Positions 1-5,541 of a stretch of 5,568 bases of DNA are shown here, piece by piece. This DNA comes from Methanosarcinales archaeon. GTDB lineage: Archaea > Halobacteriota > Syntropharchaeia > Alkanophagales > Methanospirareceae. Every line of letters starts with the position of its first letter. Positions within the stretch are counted from its first letter, which is position 1. The translations under genes were made by a program, and so were the position numbers. The DNA is taken from NCBI GenBank assembly GCA_025464425.1, contig JAODGV010000096.1:1-5568 (forward strand). The letters run 5' to 3'. Under the pieces are notes generated by a model that saw only the letters and a program-made list of their open reading frames with translations, ran no database searches and was not told where the DNA came from.

Positions 1-425
1 AGTTAGCTCAGGCTCAGGCACGATTTGAACGCACCTTCCATAGCACAATAGGTGCTTTAGGCGCAAGATGGGGACTGGATACCGAAGAGAGCTTCCGACA
101 GGGTATGCGAGCAATCCTGAAAGATATTGGCTTCACAGTGGAGCGATACACAGCCTATGATGAGAAGGGTATGGTGTTTGACCACCCTGCACTGGTAGAA
201 CTGGATGTAATAATTCGGGATGCGACACTCATGCTGGTAGAACTCAAATCGTCCACGGATACAGCGGATGTAGCTGCTTTCAGACGCAAGGTGAGATTTT
301 ATGAGGCGCGTGAGGGGCGAAAGGCAGACCGGTGTATCATTATCTCACCTTTTGTGGACTCAGAAGCGCGAAACTTCGCAATTGCCACCGGTATAGAGAT
401 ACATACCAGAGCCGATGACCTGTAA
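1..425 (+). CDS. DUF3782-like PD-(D/E)XK nuclease-fold protein, 5'-truncated
   Basis: The reading frame is open from the window edge (first full codon at 3) to a TAA at 423-425, so the gene begins upstream. The ATG at 105 is internal, because conserved sequence continues before it: a helical stretch (LAQAQARFERTF) and then RWGLDTEESFRQG. A core follows with the PD-(D/E)XK pattern: Asp in VELDVII (204-206) and E-x-K in LVELKSS (Glu 240-242, Lys 246-248), plus a helix Glu in DTEESF. This layout, a coiled-coil N-terminus and a small C-terminal nuclease-like core, matches my memory of the archaeal DUF3782 family. That family has the restriction-endonuclease fold but no settled function. The active-site residues look intact, so nuclease activity is possible but not shown. 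The response regulator starts 7 bases after the stop, so the two may be co-transcribed. Family assignment is fairly sure; role is unknown. Confidence 0.85.
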   Translation, partial: LAQAQARFERTFHSTIGALGARWGLDTEESFRQGMRAILKDIGFTVERYTAYDEKGMVFDHPALVELDVIIRDATLMLVELKSSTDTADVAAFRRKVRFYEAREGRKADRCIIISPFVDSEARNFAIATGIEIHTRADDL

Positions 426-432
426 TTGAACT

Positions 433-1242
433 ATGAGAAGTGACACGAAGCGGATAAGGATACTGCACGTTGAGGATGATGATGTGGAGGCGAGGTTAAC
501 CCAATTGATCCTGAAGAGGTTGGGATATAATAATTTTGATATTACATGGGTACCGACAGCGGAGCGAGGGCTGGAGATATTGTGTGCTGGCAATTTTGAC
601 ATCATCATCGCTGACTACAAGATGCCCAGGATGAATGGTATAGAATTCCTGGAAGCGGTCAGAAGAGAAGGGAATGACATACCTTTTATCATCTTCACGG
701 GTAAAGGAGAAGAGCGCGTGGCGATGGATGCATTAAACAAAGGTGCGAACCGATATATCACAAAGGATGGTGCTCCTGCCGTTATTTTCGATACGCTTGG
801 GCGGTATATTCAGGAAGTGGTGGAGGAAAAAGAAAAGGCAGAAGCGATAGCGAGGAGATTAAAACAGTTGGAGGAGATGGTACCTCGATTACGGGAGGCT
901 TCTGAGACATTGTCAGTGGAACGCAGGGCTAAAAAGACGTATATTGACACTTATTCGTTTATTAATGAGTACATGGACTTGATCATATTGGGACTGCTTG
1001 TTGAAAAGCCAATGACCGTGAGCGATATAATAGAGGAGATAAAGCGTAAATTTGGCGTTTTGGTACCCATAGAGAGTTTGAGCGAGCCAGTGGATGAGTT
1101 AGAAGAGAGAGGGATAATAGAGAGGCGATTTTCAAAGGAACAAGAATCTTTCGTGTTCAAGCTTGGGGAGGATATAGAAGGTCTGTTCCGTGGATCTACT
1201 TTTTCAAGTGAGATGTTAACCAGATTTTTGAAATTGGTGTAA
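433..1242 (+). CDS. Response regulator: REC domain, coiled coil, PadR-like winged helix
   Basis: This 269-aa protein is cytoplasmic. Residues 8-125 form a receiver domain: acidic pocket in HVEDDD (Asp15/Asp16), phosphoacceptor Asp61 in IIIADYKMPRMNG, switch Thr89 in IIFTGKGEE, and Lys111 in YITKDG. Residues about 127-165 are charged and helical (EVVEEKEKAEAIARRLKQLE), a likely coiled-coil linker. Residues about 174-250 resemble a PadR-type winged helix: LIILGLLVEKPMTVSDIIEEI, then a second helix and ELEERGIIERR, the usual recognition-helix/wing pattern. The start is fixed by an in-frame TGA at 427-429 just before ATG 433; no Shine-Dalgarno site is visible. The likely role is a phosphorylation-controlled DNA-binding regulator. 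Most archaeal REC proteins of this type carry PAS or kinase modules or no output domain, so a DNA-binding tail is notable. No histidine kinase lies in the window, so the partner and target genes are unknown. Confidence 0.94.
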   Translation: MRSDTKRIRILHVEDDDVEARLTQLILKRLGYNNFDITWVPTAERGLEILCAGNFDIIIADYKMPRMNGIEFLEAVRREGNDIPFIIFTGKGEERVAMDALNKGANRYITKDGAPAVIFDTLGRYIQEVVEEKEKAEAIARRLKQLEEMVPRLREASETLSVERRAKKTYIDTYSFINEYMDLIILGLLVEKPMTVSDIIEEIKRKFGVLVPIESLSEPVDELEERGIIERRFSKEQESFVFKLGEDIEGLFRGSTFSSEMLTRFLKLV

Positions 1243-1280
1243 GGGTTTGAATTTAAGATAAGCATAATGAGCAATGAGCG

Positions 1281-1495
1281 GAGAAAGAGATATTAAAGAT
1301 GATCCAGATGCTGAAACCCACGACCTGGTTTCCCATAAGCTACCAGAGCGTAACTATCAAGGCATTACCCGGTGTGGGAACGATAGCAGGAAGGTTAAAA
1401 CTGCGATATGAGCTCGTTACGCAATTGTAAAGTATCTTGATGAGAATAAGGACGTGTTCAGCAGGCTCAGGCTACGGAAATGGCTGCACCGGTGA
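1281..1495 (+). pseudogene. Possible frameshifted gene remnant with LPGVG (HhH-like) motif
   Basis: The gap between the response regulator and the minus-strand gene holds two short open stretches that could be one broken gene. One frame is open from 1278 to a TAA at 1428-1430 (ATG at 1299) and encodes IKALPGVGTIAGRLKLRYEL. LPGVG followed by a basic helix recalls a helix-hairpin-helix DNA-binding motif. Another frame opens at 1412 and ends at TGA 1493-1495, encoding YAIVKYLDENKDVF and a basic tail RLRLRKWLHR. The two overlap at 1412-1430, so one small indel there would join them. No Shine-Dalgarno site is evident. I do not recognise the family, and chance open frames are a real alternative. 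Nothing else in 1243-1500 looks like a gene. Confidence 0.25.
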
Positions 1496-1500
1496 TGAAT

Positions 1501-1788
1501 TTATTCTTCTTCCATCATCTGCATTTCTCTTCTTATAAGCACCAGCCATACCATATTCGTTACGAAGGAGCCCATAACCATCGAACAGATGACCACACCG
1601 ATGGATGACCAGCCGGAGGCGGAGAGAGCGATGATGAAAAGGATGAGGATCATCTCGCATAGCCCCACAAGTGCTGCAATCCGCTCAGCGGAAATGATAT
1701 GCCTCTCTCTCTGCTTATATGCCAGCTCCCTCAGGTAGTCAACAACAATCTTAAATGCTCTTCTTTTTGTTAGCCGTTCCATGCTCAT
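1501..1788 (-). CDS. Small protein with two predicted membrane segments
   Basis: A 95-aa protein read on the minus strand, with stop TAA at 1503-1501. The N-terminus is basic and soluble (residues 1-36, KRRAFKIVVDYLRELAYKQRER), followed by hydrophobic segments at about 37-56 (LVGLCEMILILFIIALSA) and 62-85 (VICSMVMGSFVTNMVWLVLI). It ends in a short charged tail, RREMQMMEEE. This predicts a helical hairpin in the membrane with both ends on the same side, probably cytoplasmic by the positive-inside rule. ATG 1788 is used; an in-frame ATG at 1782 (residue 3) is equally possible, and no Shine-Dalgarno site precedes either, which fits a short-leader or leaderless transcript. It is divergent from the gene at 1916 and shares its control region. 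I recognise no family. It is a hypothetical membrane protein, and its hydrophobic pattern and charge layout argue for real coding. Confidence 0.75.
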   Translation of the reverse strand: MSMERLTKRRAFKIVVDYLRELAYKQRERHIISAERIAALVGLCEMILILFIIALSASGWSSIGVVICSMVMGSFVTNMVWLVLIRREMQMMEEE

Positions 1789-1822
1789 TAAATTTGAAAC
1801 CGATATTACTTAAATTTTTCTT

Positions 1823-1840
1823 AAAATTGTAAAAAATTGT
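1823..1840. repeat. Direct repeat AAAATTGT x2, 10 bp apart
   Basis: AAAATTGT occurs at 1823-1830 and again at 1833-1840, exactly one helical turn apart, within the AT-rich region between two divergent genes. Read on the minus strand it is ACAATTTT twice, upstream of the gene starting at 1788. In-phase half-sites like these suit a regulator binding one DNA face, but in such AT-rich DNA chance is a serious alternative. Confidence 0.5.
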
Positions 1841-1871
1841 CCATTATTGGAAAGATAATTTTCATTAATGG
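1841..1871. repeat. Inverted repeat CCATTA-N19-TAATGG before the TATA box
   Basis: CCATTA (1841-1846) is mirrored by TAATGG (1866-1871). The right arm contains the perfect 8-bp palindrome CATTAATG (1863-1870), and the left arm sits in the imperfect palindrome CCATTATTGG. The right arm ends five bases before the TATA box at 1877, where an archaeal regulator could block or help TFB/TBP binding. Operator function is inference. Confidence 0.4.
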
Positions 1872-1876
1872 ATGGC

Positions 1877-1884
1877 TATTTATA
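1877..1884 (+). promoter_or_regulatory. TATA box (TATTTATA) for the gene at 1916
   Basis: TATTTATA, preceded by GGC, is a good archaeal TATA box. Using the usual spacing of about 26 bases from its centre, transcription would begin near 1907. The mRNA would then have at most about nine untranslated bases before ATG 1916, or none if TTG 1907 were the start, so a Shine-Dalgarno site is not expected. The start-site position is inferred. Confidence 0.6.
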
Positions 1885-1915
1885 GAACGTTTTTAATAAC
1901 TCAGGTTTGCTGGAG

Positions 1916-2494
1916 ATGACAGGTAAAGCGCTGAAGATAGTTTTCAGGGTATTGAATCTCTTGATATTGCTGGCAGTGGTAGGTCTCGCATTCAGTATGA
2001 TGAGCATGTTCATGAGTTCGATCGGGGAGATTGTCTATGAGTCGGGGTTGCCGGACTTCGGGGATTATGTTGATGAAGGAGCGGCGTTGAAGCCGGGTTC
2101 AGAAGGGGAATTCAACAGGAAAGTTGTGGAAATGATGGAGAAGATGGATCTGGTCAGGGAAGAATCATCGCAGACCCTGAACATACTGGATGATGTAAAT
2201 GCAGTGATTTTAGGCGTGGGTGCCGATGCGCTCTCCCTGCTCGGTCAGGAAGAACTCGCACAGGAAGTAAGGATAATGAGCATAAAACTCAAACTCAAGG
2301 GTGCTATGCTGGATTACGCATCCCATTTGAATGAGAGTGGCGTGGTAATGGAAAAGAGAGAAGGTATGGACGAGGTGAAAGCGGATTTCGAGAACCTGCG
2401 ACGACTGCTGATGCTTTACCATGATGCGGTGAATCAAACCGGAGGCGGGGGGCTCTCTGGCAGGATGAGAGAGATAATGAAACCAATGGAGTGA
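1916..2494 (+). CDS. Membrane-anchored helical protein of unknown function
   Basis: A 192-aa protein from ATG 1916. A TTG at 1907 in the same frame would add three residues (MLE), but ATG is preferred as the more usual start on a short-leader mRNA. Residues 9-31 form one hydrophobic segment (IVFRVLNLLILLAVVGLAF), followed by a Met-rich stretch. The rest is hydrophilic: a short acidic linker rich in Gly/Pro (about 42-65), then largely helical sequence (63-170, for example EFNRKVVEMMEKMDLVREE), ending in a Gly-rich turn (TGGGGLSG) and a charged tail. This predicts a type II or uncleaved-signal membrane protein with a helical domain, probably outside the cell; it has one sequon (NES). I recognise no family. 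It has its own TATA box and is followed by a T-rich stretch and a separate promoter, so it looks monocistronic. Its position beside surface-protein genes suggests an envelope role, by association only. Confidence 0.85.
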   Translation: MTGKALKIVFRVLNLLILLAVVGLAFSMMSMFMSSIGEIVYESGLPDFGDYVDEGAALKPGSEGEFNRKVVEMMEKMDLVREESSQTLNILDDVNAVILGVGADALSLLGQEELAQEVRIMSIKLKLKGAMLDYASHLNESGVVMEKREGMDEVKADFENLRRLLMLYHDAVNQTGGGGLSGRMREIMKPME

Positions 2495-2500
2495 TACAAA

Positions 2501-2528
2501 ATTTTTAATTATCTGTTATAATATTTTC
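2501..2528 (+). terminator. Possible T-rich transcription terminator
   Basis: Seven bases after the stop codon there is a T5 run (2502-2506) and, a little later, a T4 run (2524-2527) in AT-rich DNA. Archaeal RNA polymerase terminates at such T-tracts without a hairpin. The fresh promoter at 2561 supports a transcript end here. The runs are short, so the call is weak. Confidence 0.35.
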
Positions 2529-2560
2529 AATGATTGGGTATAATTATTGAACTTATCGCT

Positions 2561-2572
2561 GGTTATTTATAA
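2561..2572 (+). promoter_or_regulatory. TATA box (GGTTATTTATAA) for the surface-protein operon
   Basis: TATTTATA at 2564-2571 lies in the context GGTTATTTATAA, which differs by one base over eleven from the box at 1874-1884 (GGCTATTTATA). Standard spacing puts the start of transcription near 2594, giving a leader of about 20 bases that begins just before the Shine-Dalgarno site. This promoter would drive the genes at 2615, 4160 and 5542, which are tightly spaced with no other obvious promoter between them. Confidence 0.6.
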
Positions 2573-2595
2573 CAATTCTGACAATCCAGTATACA

Positions 2596-2603
2596 GGGGG
2601 TGA
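2596..2603 (+). promoter_or_regulatory. Ribosome binding site GGGGGTGA for the GTG start at 2615
   Basis: GGGGGTGA differs by one base from the archaeal consensus GGAGGTGA and lies 11 bases before GTG 2615. An in-frame TAA at 2609-2611 rules out an earlier start, and the next in-frame ATG (2681) falls inside the signal peptide, so GTG is the start. Confidence 0.7.
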
Positions 2604-2614
2604 AAAAGTAAGAA

Positions 2615-4147
2615 GTGAGAAAGAGATACAGGGATGATGGAAGGAAAACAGCAATCGCAATTTGCGCTATCTTTATAGTAATGGTCTTCTCGGTCTGCGG
2701 CGTCACGCTCGCTTATACCGGACCTGGCGAAGAATCCGGTGGCACATCTCCTCCCATAGATGAACCTCCTTCTCCTGCAAGTTATGTGGTAACAAATATC
2801 TCGATAAATCCGGGTAGTGCAACATTATACGCAGGCTGGTCACAGCAGTTCCATGCCAACGCAACAGTACTGTATCAGGATGATCAGGATGGAAATCAAA
2901 CCACAATAGACATAACAGCAGATGTGAAATGGTATGCAACGACCGGAACGATTGACAGTAACGGGCTGTATACCGCCACAGAGATGGGTCCCGTAAAGAT
3001 AACCGCCGTATATGGCTCTATGTATGCAACTGCGACCGTAGACGTCATTCATGGACCGATAGCGAGTGTGGAAATAACGGTAAAGAATGCAACACTCGCA
3101 ACCGGCACAAATATCAGTAAAAACCTGTCCCTTGGTTTTGGCGTGCGTGGAATAGATGCCTACGGTAATCGCTTCCATATCTCGCAGGCTTACTGGACAT
3201 GTAATGATACAACAAATGCGACCATAAAACAATCTGGCGTCCTTACTTTCAATAACACCGACCTGCTGTTCTCTGGCGAGCATGACTTCAACCGGAGCTA
3301 TCTCGGACTGGCTGATGCGGTGAATGCGACCGGCTGGATCAATATTAGTGGTGCATCTACTAATGACACTGACAATGTAACTGTTAACGGAACGACATTT
3401 ACATATAACAGTACTGATAATTCAGGCAATAAATTTACCACAAGAGATGATTTGATCTCAGACATCAATGGTGCTGATCTTGGCGTCACAGCAATGGCAA
3501 ATGGTGATCATAACATAACACTGACAGCGAACACGGCTGGCTCCGCCGGGAACAGCATTACATTGTCAGCTAATGGGAGTATTGAAATCAGTGGCAGCAC
3601 CTTAACCGGTGGCGCAGATGCAGAAACTGATTACACATTCTCCATAACAGCTCATGTATCCTCTAATGTGAGTGACACAAGAACAATCACAATACATGCA
3701 AATCCAGGAACGAATGACGATTCAATTACTACCAGTGCAGTTGTAGATATAGATCAGTTAAGACTGATAGCAGCGAGGACATTGAAGGCGATACAGGTGG
3801 TCGCACTACATGGCTGGGATTTCGGAACGGTATACGAGGGCACCCCCACAGGCTGGACTGAGGTGGTATTCAAGAACATAGGCACATGCAACGTCAGTGT
3901 CATGCCAGTGTCGCCCGGGGGCATCTATGATTACATCGAGTTCAAAAACGAATCGGGCGTTATTGAAAGTATCGGTGCATTCACTCTGACGCTTACAACT
4001 GAACCGCAATACAATGGCAAAGGACAGGTTGTGAACTTCGACCCGGAATCAAAAAGAGTAGAGACGCGGATAAATCCACCCATCGGCGCCAATATGACCG
4101 TTCCACCAGATGCAAAGATAATTTACATCGTGACGGTATCCACCTGA
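2615..4147 (+). CDS. Secreted Ig-like surface protein with embedded phage-type module
   Basis: A 510-aa protein starting at GTG. Residues 1-10 are basic, 11-33 hydrophobic (AIAICAIFIVMVFSVCGVTL), and a likely signal-peptidase site follows TLA-Y near 33. A Gly/Pro/Ser-rich linker (36-56) leads to a BIG2-like Ig domain (about 58-145: SINPGSATLYAGWSQQF, WYATTGTIDSNGLYTAT, VKITAVYG). A second, similar domain runs from about 149 (TIKQSGVLTF). Residues 237-336 form a module resembling phage structural proteins, then more beta sequence (YTFSITAHVSS). At about 399-460 an ASH/DUF1573-like Ig domain has WDFGTVYEGTP and EVVFKNIGTCNVSV. There is no C-terminal membrane segment, so the protein is probably released or held by a partner. 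About 22 N-x-S/T sequons point to an N-glycosylated exterior protein. It is first in an operon whose next gene is membrane-anchored. Function is probably structural or adhesive in the envelope; the ligand is unknown. Domain calls are by eye. Confidence 0.93.
   Translation: MRKRYRDDGRKTAIAICAIFIVMVFSVCGVTLAYTGPGEESGGTSPPIDEPPSPASYVVTNISINPGSATLYAGWSQQFHANATVLYQDDQDGNQTTIDITADVKWYATTGTIDSNGLYTATEMGPVKITAVYGSMYATATVDVIHGPIASVEITVKNATLATGTNISKNLSLGFGVRGIDAYGNRFHISQAYWTCNDTTNATIKQSGVLTFNNTDLLFSGEHDFNRSYLGLADAVNATGWINISGASTNDTDNVTVNGTTFTYNSTDNSGNKFTTRDDLISDINGADLGVTAMANGDHNITLTANTAGSAGNSITLSANGSIEISGSTLTGGADAETDYTFSITAHVSSNVSDTRTITIHANPGTNDDSITTSAVVDIDQLRLIAARTLKAIQVVALHGWDFGTVYEGTPTGWTEVVFKNIGTCNVSVMPVSPGGIYDYIEFKNESGVIESIGAFTLTLTTEPQYNGKGQVVNFDPESKRVETRINPPIGANMTVPPDAKIIYIVTVST
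3323..3622 (+). other. Phage-structural-type module inside the surface protein
   Basis: Residues 237-336 of the 510-aa protein follow a pattern I know from tailed-phage virion proteins (tail/sheath-type): opening ATGWINISG, then DNVTVNGTTFTY, a helix with DLISDINGADLGVTA, then NITLTANTAGSAGNSITL and finally GSTLTGGADA. The TAGxAGNxIxL and LTGGAD signatures are the strongest. Base composition does not obviously differ from the flanks, so any transfer is not recent. The similarity is from memory and not from a search. Confidence 0.6.
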
Positions 4148-4148
4148 A

Positions 4149-4153
4149 GGTGA
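4149..4153 (+). promoter_or_regulatory. Ribosome binding site GGTGA overlapping the preceding gene end
   Basis: GGTGA (within GAAGGTGA, 4146-4153) lies six bases before ATG 4160. The extended site overlaps the TGA stop (4145-4147) of the upstream gene, which suggests translational coupling: ribosomes finishing one gene could reload for the next. Confidence 0.65.
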
Positions 4154-4159
4154 CCGGGT

Positions 4160-5527
4160 ATGAGAAGAGCAATATTTTTCACTCTTTTTTCCTTTTTTTC
4201 CTTGATCGTATTCATAACCGTAGCAGCAGGGCAGATAATATACACGCCGACAGAGGTATCATACCGGGGAATATGGGATAAGGACCTCACACAGGTTTTC
4301 GTGATTGTGAGCGATGATTATTCCGGCAGGATAAAAGTGATGGACTTCTGGGCGGAGCCGGGTATCACGGAAAGGGACCTGGCTCTATTCACGAAGAAGG
4401 CTTCGGAGGTCGGCGTCCATATAAACTACGAGAAGGAGTTTTATATCACGGAAGGCGGGCGATATGAGTTGAAAGTAACATTAAGGACGAATAAGCCGGG
4501 GTTGTATCATGGTTTAATCGCATTTGCACCAGTAGATAGCCCCGGGATAGGTGTAAGTGCGCCATCCACATGGGTGACCGTTGATACCCGGGGTATCCAT
4601 TTATTCCCGGTTCAGTCCCCTACCAATCAGAGCACGCTAACGATAAAAGGCTTGAGTTCGGAGAAGGAGCTTGAGATTTTATTGAATGGGGAACCCGCAG
4701 GAACGATAACAGCGCAGAATTATAGCTTCACTGCCAGTATCTCGCTTTCTGAGGGTAATAACACAATCCTTGTAAAAGGCTCTGATTTGAAGTCCAATCC
4801 CATATCCGTTGTACTCGACACGACACCACCGCCCGCGCCTGTAATCTCCGCTCCCCAATCGCAATCCACTGTATTTACCCCTACATGCACAGTATCAGGA
4901 AATGCCGAATGTAATTCAATCGTTCGCATATTTGTAAATGGAGAGGAGGAGAGAGAATCAGTCGCCTCATCTTCCGGTGAGTTCTCATGCTCAGTCACTC
5001 TTGAAAAGGGTAACAATACACTCATCGCAATCGCTGTTGATGGAGCGGGTAATCCAAGTGCGCCATCAGAACCCATTTATGTATTCTATAATGAATCTGT
5101 TTATACACATAGTGAAGATTCAAACAAAACAGAAGCACCAAAATCAAATAAAACCGCTGTTATCACATCATCCAATCCATCTGCATCTCCGCCGGTATCC
5201 ACACCTGTGCAAGCGCAAGAGAATGAGACAGAAGCAGGATTTGCTGTATCCTCAAATAGACACCTATATGCATTTATAGCAGTCATACTTGCTATATTCG
5301 CCGGGCTTGTATATTTCATATTCAGGAATAGAAGCAGAGGAAAGGACGTTTCTCTATGGACGGTGTCCCGCATACATAAGAGAGATGACGGGACTTATGA
5401 TGCAGTCGTAACCAATGATGATGGCAAAAAGACCACAATAAAACTGAATGAAGGGCTTTTCAGGAAGCTAAAGAAGAATAAGGAACTGGAACTGGGGAGG
5501 CATCGCATTGTTCTTAGCCGTGATTAA
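4160..5527 (+). CDS. Membrane-anchored Ig-like surface protein with basic cytoplasmic tail
   Basis: A 455-aa protein with a Phe-rich signal peptide (1-24, ending VAAG before QIIYTP). Residues 25-143 form a beta-rich domain I cannot name (FVIVSDDYSGRIKVMDFW, YELKVTLRTNKPGLYHG). Two related Ig-like domains follow: about 147-219 (LEILLNGEPAG, LSEGNNTILVKGSD) and 225-309 (VRIFVNGEEE, LEKGNNTLIAIAVDGAGNP), joined by DTTPPPAPVIS. These resemble the bacterial Ig-like repeats of surface proteins. Residues 311-366 are a Ser/Thr/Pro/Asn-rich stalk with several sequons. A membrane segment at 368-388 (HLYAFIAVILAIFAGLVYFIF) and a stop-transfer RNRSRGK fix the topology: the bulk outside and about 65 basic residues inside. 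It starts 12 bases after the upstream stop, so it is in the same operon. It may anchor the secreted upstream protein, by analogy with secreted/anchored Ig-protein pairs; this is inference. Exact family unknown. Confidence 0.94.
   Translation: MRRAIFFTLFSFFSLIVFITVAAGQIIYTPTEVSYRGIWDKDLTQVFVIVSDDYSGRIKVMDFWAEPGITERDLALFTKKASEVGVHINYEKEFYITEGGRYELKVTLRTNKPGLYHGLIAFAPVDSPGIGVSAPSTWVTVDTRGIHLFPVQSPTNQSTLTIKGLSSEKELEILLNGEPAGTITAQNYSFTASISLSEGNNTILVKGSDLKSNPISVVLDTTPPPAPVISAPQSQSTVFTPTCTVSGNAECNSIVRIFVNGEEERESVASSSGEFSCSVTLEKGNNTLIAIAVDGAGNPSAPSEPIYVFYNESVYTHSEDSNKTEAPKSNKTAVITSSNPSASPPVSTPVQAQENETEAGFAVSSNRHLYAFIAVILAIFAGLVYFIFRNRSRGKDVSLWTVSRIHKRDDGTYDAVVTNDDGKKTTIKLNEGLFRKLKKNKELELGRHRIVLSRD
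4175..4199 (+). promoter_or_regulatory. T5, T6 and T7 tracts in signal-peptide codons
   Basis: The coding strand carries T5 (4175-4179), T6 (4185-4190) and T7 (4193-4199) within 25 bases, encoding the Phe-rich signal peptide. Runs of T on this strand are the known archaeal intrinsic termination signal, so some transcripts might end here, just inside the second operon gene. TTC codons could have encoded Phe without such runs. Confidence 0.35.
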
Positions 5528-5533
5528 GGAGGT
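5528..5533 (+). promoter_or_regulatory. Strong ribosome binding site GGAGGT
   Basis: GGAGGT follows the stop codon of the 455-aa gene directly and lies eight bases before ATG 5542. A closer ATG at 5535 reads only four codons to a TAA, so ATG 5542 is the start served by this site. It is the best Shine-Dalgarno match in the window, suggesting strong expression of the next gene. Confidence 0.75.
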
Positions 5534-5541
5534 AATGGGAG

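Noticed and set aside
951..1274. 107-aa minus-strand open frame opposite the response regulator C-terminus
   Set aside because: It is Ser/Asn/Leu-rich with no fold pattern, and the plus strand carries the winged helix.
2840..3283. 147-aa minus-strand open frame opposite the 510-aa gene
   Set aside because: Cys/Tyr/Ile-rich composition with no domain pattern, no promoter or ribosome site, and fully antisense to a well-supported secreted protein.
4744..5040. Possible DNA-level tandem repeat between the two Ig-like domains
   Set aside because: The similarity (GNNT-I/L motif) is at protein level only; the bases have diverged, so it is an old domain duplication and not a repeat element.
4720..5076. 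118-aa minus-strand open frame opposite the 455-aa gene
   Set aside because: It lies antisense to the two Ig-like domains and shows no recognisable features or start signals.
4938..5279. 113-aa open frame inside the 455-aa surface gene on the same strand
   Set aside because: Its His/Gln/Ser-rich low-complexity product is a shifted-frame reading of the stalk codons, while the main frame shows clear Ig-like domains and a membrane segment.
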